The notes under the pieces were generated by a model. The model did not search any database. It was not told the DNA's origin and saw only the letters and a list, made by a program, of their open reading frames with translations. Positions 1 to 8,285 of a stretch of DNA of 64,000 bases are shown piece after piece (position 1 is the first letter of the stretch; every line of letters starts with the position of its first letter). Position numbers and translations under genes: made by a program. The stretch covers positions 1-64,000 of the forward strand of contig NZ_QSEK01000002.1 in the NCBI RefSeq assembly GCF_003464165.1. Direction: 5' to 3'. This DNA comes from Eubacterium sp. AM49-13BH (GTDB lineage: Bacteria; Bacillota; Clostridia; Lachnospirales; Lachnospiraceae).

Positions 1-1
1 A

Positions 2-325
2 ATGCCATGTGTATATGAGAAAAATATAGACGGGAAAGTTTTACATATAGTGACACCTCATATTTATGGCGAAATAGAATTGAAAAGATAGCAGAAAAAA
101 ACGATTAGAAAGCATGATGATAAAAAAACATTAAATCATTATTATGTTGCAAATGCTTTAGGTAAGTATCTTTATAAAAATAGGTTAGAGTTAGACGAAA
201 ATGATGTAGATGCTGTAAGAAAAAAACTATATGCTGTTCAAGAGATTCTATCAAGATTATTACCAAAGATGGACGTAGAAGAATTTGTAAAGCTTCATTC
301 TGAACTGGTTAGGAGTCGATTTTAA
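2..325 (+). pseudogene. Unrecognised coding fragment with an in-frame TAG
   Basis: One reading frame runs from the window edge to a TAA that directly abuts the next start codon, interrupted only by a TAG at 89-91. The part after the TAG encodes about 77 charged, helical-looking residues and has no ATG, GTG or TTG with a ribosome binding site near its beginning, so it reads as the continuation of the upstream part. The end meets the glycosyltransferase start with no gap, which suggests it belongs to the same operon. I do not recognise the family. It may be a nonsense-mutated gene, or a base error at the TAG. Because the 5' end lies outside the window, two separate genes cannot be excluded. Confidence 0.35.
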
Positions 326-1306
326 ATGAGAATACTGTTATGTCAATTAAGAAATCATGGTGATATTATAAGAATTTTTCCTTTAATAGATGCAATAAGG
401 GCAATACATCCTGATTGGTATATCGGGTTTACTTGCTTTGAGGATATGATTGCAACATGTAAACTAAATACTAATATAGATATTATTATTCCTCAACCTC
501 GTTTTTCTCCTGTAATAGACACAGAAGGTGGCACAAGGATTTTAGATTGTTCAATGTTTCAGGATGTTGTTGAAACAGTCAGAAGAGAAAAATTTGATGT
601 ATATGTTGATTTTCATGGGGTATTTCAAAGTGCATTATTTGGAGCTATGTGTGACATTAAAACTAGACTGGGAAGAAGTCATGAAACAGCAAAAGATGGT
701 GCTTCTTTGTTCTACACAGATATATGTCAAATTAATGAAAAAGAAATAAATAGAATGGAACGCCATTTTACTGTTATAAATAAATTGTTTCCGGAAATTA
801 TTCCATTAACATTTAGTAGGACATTAGGTGAGAATATAGTTATTTTTCCTGGAAGTAGTAAAAAAGGAATTTTAAAAAGGTGGAATGTGGATTATTATGT
901 TGAACTTGTGAAAAAATTAAATTCTCATGCGAATGTCGTTATTGCACTTGGTATCGAAGAACAAGATATTAAGTCTGTGTTTGAAAATCAAACTAAATGT
1001 ATTGTAAAAGTATTTTCAGAATGGAGTCAAATTGACAATGAAATTAATAATGCAAAACTCGTGATAGGAAATGATGCAGCGTATGTTCATTTTGCAGTGT
1101 GGAAGAGAATTCCAACAATTGAAATCTGTGGTCCATTATCTCCAACAATAAATGGAGTGTGGAGATATGGATTTGGTGAAACAATTTATAATCCACTTCG
1201 ATGTAAATGCCCTAATTTATGGCAAGGGATATGTAATAAAGACCATGAGTGCATGGATGCAATTTCTGTTGAGATGGTATATAAAAGTGCAAAAAAATAT
1301 TTGTAA
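326..1306 (+). CDS. GT9-family (heptosyltransferase-like) glycosyltransferase
   Basis: The 326-residue product has the layout of family 9 glycosyltransferases, GT-B enzymes that move a sugar from a nucleotide donor. It opens with MRILLCQLRNHGDIIRIFPL, the glycine-containing N-terminal Rossmann loop. The second domain has a FPGSSKKG donor-site motif near residue 172 and the segment GNDAAYVHFAVWKRIPTIEI near 247, which matches the conserved GNDSGPMHLA region. The C-terminus carries spaced cysteines and a CMDAIS motif, as in many GT9 proteins. Length is normal. The ATG directly follows the stop of the upstream fragment, so the two are probably translationally coupled. The acceptor is unknown. 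Gram-positive GT9 proteins often act on surface glycans or secondary metabolites, and here the neighbours suggest a sulfur-containing glycoconjugate. Base composition is clearly more AT-rich than the housekeeping genes further on. Confidence 0.8.
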   Translation: MRILLCQLRNHGDIIRIFPLIDAIRAIHPDWYIGFTCFEDMIATCKLNTNIDIIIPQPRFSPVIDTEGGTRILDCSMFQDVVETVRREKFDVYVDFHGVFQSALFGAMCDIKTRLGRSHETAKDGASLFYTDICQINEKEINRMERHFTVINKLFPEIIPLTFSRTLGENIVIFPGSSKKGILKRWNVDYYVELVKKLNSHANVVIALGIEEQDIKSVFENQTKCIVKVFSEWSQIDNEINNAKLVIGNDAAYVHFAVWKRIPTIEICGPLSPTINGVWRYGFGETIYNPLRCKCPNLWQGICNKDHECMDAISVEMVYKSAKKYL

Positions 1307-1317
1307 GGACTGATTGT

Positions 1318-2508
1318 ATGAAAGAAAGAAGAAAAGATTTTAGTGTTTTTAGAAAAAATGAAAATATTAAATATTTGGATTATGCAGCCACGACATTTAT
1401 GCCTGATCAAGTAATAGAACGATGGGTTGATTATCAGCAGAATATAGGCGTAAGTTGTAACCGTGGAAATGGGATTCTATCTGATCTTGCAGAGCAGGAA
1501 TATAAAAATTCAAAAATAAATATTTTGAATTTTTTTAACGCGGATGATGATTATGATTTAATATTTGGGAAAAACGCGACAGAATGTTTGAACATAGTTG
1601 CATATTCTTTGGAAGAAAAAATTAAACGAGGAGATATTCTTTTGATGGGACCATATGAACATCATAGTAATATTTTGCCATGGGAAAAAGTTGCAAGGGA
1701 AACTGGTGCATGTTTAGTTCAATTACCATTATTAGAAACAGGCGAAATAAATTATGATTTTTTTGATTCGCTAGAAAAGAATAGGATTAAGGTTATTAGT
1801 ATTTCGATGATATCAAATATTAATGCCAATGCTATTGATTATGACTGGATTATAAAAGCAAAACGAGAATGTGATGCTCTTATTATTTTAGATGCTTCGC
1901 AAATGGTAGGACATCGTCGTTTAGAGTGTAAAAAAATCAATGCTGATGTATATGTAATGTCGGCTCACAAAATGTATGGTCCTAAAAATATAGCGGCAGC
2001 TATTGTGAAAAAACAACTTATAGAAGAAATGAATCCAATTTTAGTTGGAGGCGGAATGGTTTGGAATTCTTTGGGAGCAGTGCCAAGGTGGCAATCTGGT
2101 TCTAGAAAATTTGAAGCAGGGACTTTTGATGTTGGATTAATTTGTGCATGGGCAGAATCTTGTGATTATTTGAAGAAAATAGGAATGGATGCGGTTAGTG
2201 AGTCTGATAAAAAGATATGGACATATGTTAGTAATAGATTAGATAAGAGTGTTTTTTCAGTAATTCCCGGAGCAAATGTTTTTTCATCTATGGTTTCTTT
2301 TGTTGTTAATTCATTTCATCCGCATGATGTTACAGAATTGGCAATTTTACATAATTTTGAAATTAGGACAGGTCATATGTGTGCACAAGGGGCTCTAGAA
2401 CAGTTAGGGTATAAAAGTATATGTAGATTGTCTTGGGGAATAGGAAGTGATATATCAGATATCGAAGCATTTGTTTGTCTTGTAGAAGAGGAGATTATAA
2501 ATGGTTAA
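1318..2508 (+). CDS. SufS-like class V aminotransferase / cysteine desulfurase
   Basis: This 396-residue PLP enzyme resembles SufS/CsdA cysteine desulfurases, which strip sulfur from cysteine and hold it as a persulfide. It has the early DYAATTFMP motif, the pyridine-contact HHSN at about 117, the Schiff-base lysine K218 in SAHKMYGP, and the persulfide cysteine C355 in RTGHMCAQ. Both catalytic residues are present, so activity is expected. A typical housekeeping SufS gene sits inside a suf operon, whereas this one is followed, with an 8-base overlap, by a protein with a SufU-like domain. That makes it a pathway-specific sulfur donor. Its likely partner is the fused SufU-like protein and its likely end user is the PP-loop ATPase at 6560. 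A specific product cannot be named. Confidence 0.85.
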   Translation: MKERRKDFSVFRKNENIKYLDYAATTFMPDQVIERWVDYQQNIGVSCNRGNGILSDLAEQEYKNSKINILNFFNADDDYDLIFGKNATECLNIVAYSLEEKIKRGDILLMGPYEHHSNILPWEKVARETGACLVQLPLLETGEINYDFFDSLEKNRIKVISISMISNINANAIDYDWIIKAKRECDALIILDASQMVGHRRLECKKINADVYVMSAHKMYGPKNIAAAIVKKQLIEEMNPILVGGGMVWNSLGAVPRWQSGSRKFEAGTFDVGLICAWAESCDYLKKIGMDAVSESDKKIWTYVSNRLDKSVFSVIPGANVFSSMVSFVVNSFHPHDVTELAILHNFEIRTGHMCAQGALEQLGYKSICRLSWGIGSDISDIEAFVCLVEEEIING

Positions 2509-3820
2509 TAACAAAAAAGCTTTATGGGCTCCTGATATAATTAAGGAATCAAATGGCATTGCATGCGGAGATGTATTGTTGATAAATGCATATAGAAATG
2601 AAGGGAAACTAATTTTTAGTTATTATGGAAATTCATGTAACGTTGCTTCAAAAGTGGCTAATTATTTACAGGACGTTTTTTCTGGAAAAGAAGAAAGAGA
2701 AATTTTAGAGAATGTAGAACGATTAAGATGCGGACGATATACGGAAGAAGAGCAATGGATTAATGTATTATCAACACGAAGAATGGGATGTGTAGAATCT
2801 CCAGTAGAGTTGTTATATAAAACTATTATGGAGAATGCTTTGTGTGAAATAACTGATAGGGAAAAGTCTATTCTTGCTTGTGATGCATGTGTAAGCACAA
2901 AACCAATAAACTGGAGACCTGCGAAGAGTGGGGAAAGCAAGGTTGGATTACATGAAATTGCTTGTGAATTAAAAAAAATGGATAATCCAGTCGAATGTAA
3001 AATTCAAAAGTTAGGGTTATGTAATTTAACTATTAAAGATCAGAAAGACTTTGTTCTTCGCTTCGAACATATTTCAGATAAAGATTTCAAATTAATAAAA
3101 AAACTGCGATTGGCAGTTTTATTGTTTAATAATGCCAATAAGTATAATTTAGCATTGGATAAAAGGGTAGAGGAGTTAGCTATTAAGCAAATTGTGAGTT
3201 TAAATGTTGCTAATGAAGAAATAAAAAAAGTAAACAAATATATTAGAAATACCAATTTGCATATCGATTCTGTAAAAGGCGGAAAAACAAATCAATTTTA
3301 TCCAGAAGGAGTATATCGGACTCATATGGATTTTGATTATTTATCTACAGATTTTGGAGATGCCTTTAAATTGATCTCATATTTAATTAATGAACGGCAG
3401 TTCAAATTAGTGGTAGGTGGATCTGTACCTTTTTCATTGAAAGTTTTAGCAAGCATGGATAAAGATGAAGTGTTGACAGGCCATATTCATCTTGAAAAAA
3501 TATTGCAGAACAGATACCAAGTTGTAATTGACATTAATATGGGTGGTTTTCCTTTAGGACGAACTGGTATTATTCAATGCGATAAGAAGAACAAAATAGA
3601 AATAGAAGATTTAGTATGTATTACAGTTGCTCATTTATTTAAACACGAGCATGCATTTATGAAAGACATTAATGATTTGTATTATCTTTTATCTTCTGAA
3701 GAATTGAACAAGGAGGTGCTGGTACAAAAATTAAAAAAGTATGAGTTGATTAATTTGTTTTCAGTTGTCTACCAATTTCTAAAAAAAAGAGATGTTACTA
3801 GAAATGAATATAGAGTTTGA
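2501..3820 (+). CDS. SufU-like sulfur carrier fused to a nucleotidyltransferase-like domain
   Basis: The first 135 residues follow the IscU/SufU pattern: CGD at 22-24, then a strand and the motif YYGNSCNVASKVANYL with C46, then cysteines C127 and C130 near the end of the domain. In SufU the equivalent CGD cysteine and aspartate and two later cysteines bind zinc and accept sulfur from SufS. The second half, from about residue 255, looks like the NTP_transf_5 type of nucleotidyltransferase-fold protein: the pair D277/D279 in HMDFDYL, a later VVIDINMGG strand, and a helical KHEHAFMKDINDLYYLL segment. I do not know a described fusion of these two domains. The gene overlaps the desulfurase by 8 bases and the following gene by 29, so the three are probably translated together. 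It may carry sulfur from the desulfurase to an activated sugar or nucleotide, which is inference. Confidence 0.65.
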   Translation: MVNNKKALWAPDIIKESNGIACGDVLLINAYRNEGKLIFSYYGNSCNVASKVANYLQDVFSGKEEREILENVERLRCGRYTEEEQWINVLSTRRMGCVESPVELLYKTIMENALCEITDREKSILACDACVSTKPINWRPAKSGESKVGLHEIACELKKMDNPVECKIQKLGLCNLTIKDQKDFVLRFEHISDKDFKLIKKLRLAVLLFNNANKYNLALDKRVEELAIKQIVSLNVANEEIKKVNKYIRNTNLHIDSVKGGKTNQFYPEGVYRTHMDFDYLSTDFGDAFKLISYLINERQFKLVVGGSVPFSLKVLASMDKDEVLTGHIHLEKILQNRYQVVIDINMGGFPLGRTGIIQCDKKNKIEIEDLVCITVAHLFKHEHAFMKDINDLYYLLSSEELNKEVLVQKLKKYELINLFSVVYQFLKKRDVTRNEYRV

Positions 3821-4307
3821 ATATAAAGATATTTTTTCAAAGAAAAGAATAGATTCATGGCCAATGTCTAGAAAAGCACATTTTTATATAAAGGCCAGGG
3901 ATATGTTGGAGTTAAATATTAAACAATTTGGTAATCAATTAGGACTGCAAGAAACAAAAAATCAGATATTAAACGAATCGGGCAAAATAAACACAAACAA
4001 GTATTCAGGATTAGTATCCGTTTTAAATGTTAGGATATATCTTTATCCAATAGTGATTTTTAATAAATATGTAAATTTTGAAGATGTTAGTGGATTGAAA
4101 AGTATTGGACATGGTATGTATCGGAAAGAACAAATATTAGTTCTTCCAATTGGTTTGTTTTTAATTCAAGATAGCTTCAATAATGAGTTGGACAGGAATA
4201 TTTTAAATTCTAAGATAGAAAAGTTAATGAATGATTTGAATTTAGATAACACGATATGTAACTTTGAGTATGTTATGGAAGCAAGAAAGGATACTTGGTT
4301 GTATTAA
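3792..4307 (+). CDS. Orphan 171-residue protein of the sulfur/glycosyl cluster
   Basis: I do not recognise a family. The product is soluble, with a basic first third, a hydrophobic stretch VRIYLYPIVIF near residue 77 and another, ILVLPIGLFLIQ, near 115, separated by charged segments; neither looks like a full membrane helix. It has one cysteine, near the C-terminus, so it is not an obvious cluster or zinc protein. It starts inside the end of the SufU-fusion gene, and a second ATG four codons in, at 3804, could also serve. Its position between the sulfur-carrier gene and the GT2 gene makes it an accessory factor or a small acyl- or sugar-modifying enzyme, but nothing in the sequence decides this. 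Confidence 0.6.
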   Translation: MLLEMNIEFEYKDIFSKKRIDSWPMSRKAHFYIKARDMLELNIKQFGNQLGLQETKNQILNESGKINTNKYSGLVSVLNVRIYLYPIVIFNKYVNFEDVSGLKSIGHGMYRKEQILVLPIGLFLIQDSFNNELDRNILNSKIEKLMNDLNLDNTICNFEYVMEARKDTWLY

Positions 4308-4323
4308 TGTAAGGAGCGATGCT

Positions 4324-5262
4324 ATGAAGGAGATATGTATAGTTACATATACTAGAAGTACTGAAGGATTTACGGATGAACTAGATAGAATTTGCAAATC
4401 ATTCTATAAGAAGTACAATAACAGATTTAAAATAGTTATATGTTGCGAAGAATACTTCCAAATTGATAATAAAGAATATTTAATAGAATTTATCAAAATG
4501 GGCGGAACGAAATATAGAAGACTAATCAGTTTAATGGAGCAAGACGACTCACAGTATTACTTGAGTATTGATAATGATATTACTGGAAATATAGATGCGC
4601 TAGTAAAATTTGTCGATGAAATGATAACAAAGGATTATGAAGTTGGTTGGGGGAGAATAAGAGCAAAAAAACAAAGCAGTTTTATTTCAAATATGGTAGC
4701 TGTTGATAAGCTTCTTTCTCACAATATTATTAGACCTTTGTTGTGGCATTTAGGAGTAGGAATATCTATTCCAGGACAAGTGTTTTGTATAAAAGGAGAA
4801 TCCTTTAGGGGTAAAATAATTGAATTAGATACTTTTTTGGATGATTTAGCTTTGGGACTCTATGTAAATATTAATAAAAGCAGAAAATATGTAATATCGA
4901 ACATTTTAGGTGAAGAAGAACCAAATGGGAAATTTTCCGGTTTATGGAAACAACGTTCAAGATGGGCTATTGGATATTCAACGATTCTCAAAGCTGTAAG
5001 GGATAAGAGAGAGTATAGGAGCAAGGTAATTATCCATGGAATAAGTTATCATTTTTCTTGGATACTGAATTGGTTAATTATTGTACTGTTGACTGCATTT
5101 TCATGGCCTTTGGCTATCGGATATGTGCTGTTAATTGGCATATTTATATCAAAGAAGGATATGAGTTTGCTATTTTATTCAGTAGTGTATCAGTTTTTTT
5201 TTCCAATATTTCATATTAGATGGGGAATTACATTAATTGAAGAAATGTCAAAAGGAGAATAA
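4324..5262 (+). CDS. Membrane-bound family 2 glycosyltransferase
   Basis: The 312-residue product is a GT-A glycosyltransferase with C-terminal membrane helices. It shows the DND metal-binding motif at 83-85 (SIDNDITG), an acidic LDDLALG segment near 180 in the place of the catalytic base, and the QRSRW motif at 210-214 that marks processive-type GT2 enzymes such as cellulose and hyaluronan synthases. From about residue 240 there are two to three hydrophobic segments. The start at ATG 4324 is chosen because an AAGGAGC ribosome binding site lies 7 bases upstream; an upstream in-frame start at 4264 would overlap the previous gene and has none. The enzyme probably works at the inner face of the membrane on a lipid-linked or exported glycan. 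It follows the orphan gene and is only 3 bases from the radical SAM gene. Confidence 0.8.
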   Translation: MKEICIVTYTRSTEGFTDELDRICKSFYKKYNNRFKIVICCEEYFQIDNKEYLIEFIKMGGTKYRRLISLMEQDDSQYYLSIDNDITGNIDALVKFVDEMITKDYEVGWGRIRAKKQSSFISNMVAVDKLLSHNIIRPLLWHLGVGISIPGQVFCIKGESFRGKIIELDTFLDDLALGLYVNINKSRKYVISNILGEEEPNGKFSGLWKQRSRWAIGYSTILKAVRDKREYRSKVIIHGISYHFSWILNWLIIVLLTAFSWPLAIGYVLLIGIFISKKDMSLLFYSVVYQFFFPIFHIRWGITLIEEMSKGE

Positions 5263-5265
5263 GAT

Positions 5266-6492
5266 ATGTCAGTTATTTTTGATAAGTATGTAATAAAAGA
5301 AGAAACATATCTTAAGGCATTAATTTTGAGCCGTGGGATTGTATTTTCTGATAATGTTTTAAAGATTGCCGCTGTTGAAAAAGCAAAGGGACAAAACCTT
5401 GTTTATAATATGCCATTTAATGCCTCTAATTCTAGGCCACAAGAGTTAATAATAAGAAATGTCATTGATTCATATGAAGTAGTGGTTTCATGTGTGGCAA
5501 GTAATTTGACAAGTACTCCAATACTATTAGATGCAGATGATGAAGGAAGGCTGTTTGCGGTATCTGATGGTGAGAGAATAGAAAATATTGAAATAAATTT
5601 TGTAGAAGAACCGGAATATTATTCAAAATTGCTATCAAATGGAGAGCTAGTTAAAAAATATGTTTCAGCATGCGGATTAGATGAATTAAATATTATACCT
5701 TGGAAGGGATGTGCTATTTCAAGAGGGTGCAGGTTTTGTGGTATTAATAATTTTATAAGGTCAGATGAATTATCTGCACATAAGATATCGAAAAATAAAA
5801 ATGAATGGAATCGGGTTTGTGAAGCGTATCTAAACAATTTAACGGAAGCAATAATAATAGCAAAGCAATCAGAATGTTATAAGAATCATGCCCATGTTAT
5901 TTTAATTGCTGGAAATTTGAGTAATGAAAATTTAGATTTTGAGACTGAAGTTTTTTCGCAAATTGCTGAGAGAATAAATCCTCTTGTAAAGAGTATATCC
6001 AAAGAGGGTATAGTTGTTGTGATAACTCCACCCAATAATATGGAATATATAGATAAATTAAAGGCTGCGGGAGTTGGGAAAGTAGTATTTAATCTTGAAG
6101 CCCTAACAGAAAGTGGATTTGAAAAATATTGCCCAGGGAAATATGATTTGGGGTATCAATTTTTTGTTGAAAGATTGAAATATTCTGTTAATACATTCGG
6201 AAAGGGAAATGTTTGGACAAACCTTGTCTTTGGATTAGAAAAAAAAGAATTTGTATTGGAAAAATGCGAATGTCTGGCAAAAGAAGGTATTGTTATTAGC
6301 GCTAATGTCTTGCATTTAGATAAAGGTAATACTTTGGATTGTAATGTACCAACGACAAATGATGTGGTTGATTTCTTTTATAAATTAGAACAAATAAATG
6401 CAAGAGAAGGATTTGTTCCATTTTACTGTTCAAAAGCATTAAGAACAAGTTTGTCAAACGAAGCTCATGATTTGAGAATAAAGATGCAATAA
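5266..6492 (+). CDS. Radical SAM protein with CX5CX2C cluster motif
   Basis: The 408-residue product has C149, C155 and C158 in GCAISRGCRFCGINN. Three cysteines followed by glycine are typical of the SAM-binding [4Fe-4S] cluster, but the spacing is CX5CX2C instead of CX3CX2C; CX5CX2C is known from HmdB. Downstream there are strands and helices compatible with a TIM barrel, including HVILIAGNL near 207, IVVVITPP near 247 and VVFNLEAL near 270. The first 140 residues are not a known domain to me. The reaction is likely a radical carbon modification such as sulfur insertion, methylation or rearrangement, but the substrate is unknown. It lies 3 bases after the GT2 gene and before the PP-loop ATPase, so it is probably part of the same pathway. 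No extra cysteine cluster (SPASM-like) is seen at the C-terminus. Confidence 0.75.
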   Translation: MSVIFDKYVIKEETYLKALILSRGIVFSDNVLKIAAVEKAKGQNLVYNMPFNASNSRPQELIIRNVIDSYEVVVSCVASNLTSTPILLDADDEGRLFAVSDGERIENIEINFVEEPEYYSKLLSNGELVKKYVSACGLDELNIIPWKGCAISRGCRFCGINNFIRSDELSAHKISKNKNEWNRVCEAYLNNLTEAIIIAKQSECYKNHAHVILIAGNLSNENLDFETEVFSQIAERINPLVKSISKEGIVVVITPPNNMEYIDKLKAAGVGKVVFNLEALTESGFEKYCPGKYDLGYQFFVERLKYSVNTFGKGNVWTNLVFGLEKKEFVLEKCECLAKEGIVISANVLHLDKGNTLDCNVPTTNDVVDFFYKLEQINAREGFVPFYCSKALRTSLSNEAHDLRIKMQ

Positions 6493-6559
6493 TAATTGAA
6501 TAATTTTAAATTATTATGTAATCGAGTGATAAATTTTATTTGCTTAAGGAGTTGATTGT

Positions 6560-7720
6560 ATGAATGATTATAGTATGGTTAAAGAGTCTCCAAATCCCAA
6601 AGTAATTGCAATGTTATCTGGAGGGAAGGATAGCATTGCATCAGTTATTTTATTGAAAGAGAAGGGGATTGATGTTACTGCTATCCATTTTGTTCATAAA
6701 TGGGGAGCTGAAATTCCTACAGAGGAAGCAAAAAGAATATGTAATGAGTATAATATTCCGTTGATTATTAAAGATTATACTCAGGAATTCTGTGAAGCGG
6801 TAAATGGATATACTGCGGGAAGACCATGTTTAATCTGTAAAAAACAAATGTACAAAGTTTTGCTAGGGTATTTATCATCAAATGAATATGGTTGGCTGTG
6901 TATAGGGGATAATTCAAATGATAGAACAACAATAGCGAGAATAAAGAATTATATTAATGAAGGACACTCAGAAGATAGTTTATTATGCAGTGGTTATTTT
7001 GGTTCAGAGATGGGAATTGTATTACCTAAAGGAATGAAGGTAATTAGGCCGTTGATTAATATGACTGCTAATGAAGTAGAAGAATTTCTAAAAAGTGAAA
7101 AGATTAATATTAAAAGAATAAACTCAACAGGGGATAAGTATTTCGAATATCATAGAGAAGGGTGCCCTGTTCAATTTGCAGATATTGGTGTCAAGTTGAA
7201 TGAAAACTTGTATGCTGATTTAAAGACCTATAATGACTGCATTACTGAGTATGCTAGACAAGAAGGAATATTGGCATCAATACATATGCCATCTACATTC
7301 ATCATCACCATACCACGAGGATTTGAAGAGCAAGCCGCTGAGTATTTAAAAAAAAGAGGATTAATTGTAAATGACGATATTAATTCCTCAGATATTCCAT
7401 TTAGAGAAGAGCTGGTCGCTTATGTATATGACTTGAATAATAATATATTAATAACTTCCGCGTATAAAAAAGTATTCAGAAGATTTTTAGAAAGACTAGA
7501 ATTATTTGGGAAAAACATTAAGATAAATTGTGTGGATGAAAATGTGATTTGTATATATAATGATGCGCATACATCGCTTGAAATGAACTTGAAATTTGAT
7601 GTTTCAGAGGCAACGATAGTATATTCATATAATAAAGAATCTAGTGGCAGAAAAAACAAACAAGTATTTGATAATTTAATTCTAGAAATGTTTAGGACAA
7701 GAAAATATAAAGTTTGTTAA
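6560..7720 (+). CDS. PP-loop ATP pyrophosphatase, probable thiolation enzyme
   Basis: The 386-residue product has the PP-loop SGGKDS at 20-25, which activates a substrate carbonyl with ATP before nucleophilic sulfur attack, as in ThiI, TtuA and NcsA. C90 and C93 in GRPCLICKK and a third cysteine C202 in REGCPVQF give the three-cysteine set that binds a [4Fe-4S] cluster in TtuA-type thiolases. A VIRPLI motif near 161 followed by NEVEEFL matches the alpha-helical part seen in this superfamily. The last 150 residues are an unassigned extra domain. Start ATG has AAGGAG 10 bases upstream. With a cysteine desulfurase and a SufU-like carrier encoded upstream, this is the likely sulfur-inserting enzyme of the cluster. 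Whether the acceptor is a small molecule, nucleoside or RNA cannot be told; the lack of a THUMP domain argues against ThiI itself. Confidence 0.75.
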   Translation: MNDYSMVKESPNPKVIAMLSGGKDSIASVILLKEKGIDVTAIHFVHKWGAEIPTEEAKRICNEYNIPLIIKDYTQEFCEAVNGYTAGRPCLICKKQMYKVLLGYLSSNEYGWLCIGDNSNDRTTIARIKNYINEGHSEDSLLCSGYFGSEMGIVLPKGMKVIRPLINMTANEVEEFLKSEKINIKRINSTGDKYFEYHREGCPVQFADIGVKLNENLYADLKTYNDCITEYARQEGILASIHMPSTFIITIPRGFEEQAAEYLKKRGLIVNDDINSSDIPFREELVAYVYDLNNNILITSAYKKVFRRFLERLELFGKNIKINCVDENVICIYNDAHTSLEMNLKFDVSEATIVYSYNKESSGRKNKQVFDNLILEMFRTRKYKVC

Positions 7721-7822
7721 ATTGAAAGCATACGTAGATGTATATAAAAATACAGGAGTGTTATATATATCCGTTCTTGTAAAGAGTATTGCAGAAAATT
7801 GCACATAGGAGAAGAAATAGAA

Positions 7823-7897
7823 ATGAATTTTAAGGTAATTGAACATATTGCAACAATTAAGAAATGGAAAACTGTTTCAATAGTAAGCGCTACATAA
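7823..7897 (+). pseudogene. Short gene start interrupted by the IS66-type end
   Basis: An ATG with an AGGAG ribosome binding site opens a 24-codon frame (MNFKVIEHIATIKKWKTVSI...) whose last codons run into the GTAAGCG terminal sequence of the IS66-type remnant. The reading frame stops within the element. This is what an insertion into the early part of a gene looks like. The product family is not recognised from so short a stretch. Confidence 0.3.
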
Positions 7898-8285
7898 ACC
7901 ACCGTATGATTCATACAGTCTGATTTTATATTGAAATCAGATTTCTGAATGTTTATTAAGGCTACATGTTTCCGGCATCATCTCTGACCATGGCATAAGG
8001 TCTTCAAGTATGCTTTCGGGCTCATTTTTGTAGTCCAGCATCTTTGTCATGACTGTTTCCAGGTAAAGACGGATGTTTAATCCATTAACCTTTGCTGTTT
8101 CTGCAAGCGTATATACTATTGCACTTGCGGTTGCTCCCTTTACTGTATCATGAAATAGAAAGTTCTTTCTTCCCATAACATAGCTTTTGACAGCTCGTTG
8201 GGCTGCATTATTGCTTATGTAGTGCTTACGTACGAATTGTACAATTCGTTAAAATCATACAACTTGTGCAACTGGATTATTACTG
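7883..8285 (-). mobile_element. IS66-family insertion sequence remnant
   Basis: The low-coordinate end begins with GTAAGCG at 7883, the terminal sequence characteristic of IS66-family elements, and the segment contains the 3' end of an IS66 transposase gene on the minus strand. The other boundary is not clear: the sequence turns into a truncated regulator gene somewhere between about 8285 and 8330. No complete second end was found, so the element has been internally or terminally deleted. It separates the sulfur/glycosyl cluster from the rest of the chromosome. Confidence 0.6.
7937..8248 (-). pseudogene. IS66 transposase, C-terminal remnant
   Basis: The open frame on the minus strand encodes ISNNAAQRAVKSYVMGRKNF, which matches the conserved DNNxAERAIKPFxxGRKNW block of IS66 transposases, followed by the IS66 C-terminal element with ETAKVNGLNIRLYLE and LMPWSEMMPETC. 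Only about 100 of the usual 500 or so residues remain; the DDE catalytic core is missing apart from this last block. An upstream in-frame stop closes the frame at 8249. An ATG inside the conserved block gives a 79-codon frame, but it is not a real start. This is a dead fragment. Confidence 0.85.

Noticed and set aside
1..7720. RiPP precursor peptide within the sulfur cluster
   Set aside because: No short gene with a leader-like sequence and no known RiPP maturase was found between the genes; the window may cut off the beginning of the cluster.
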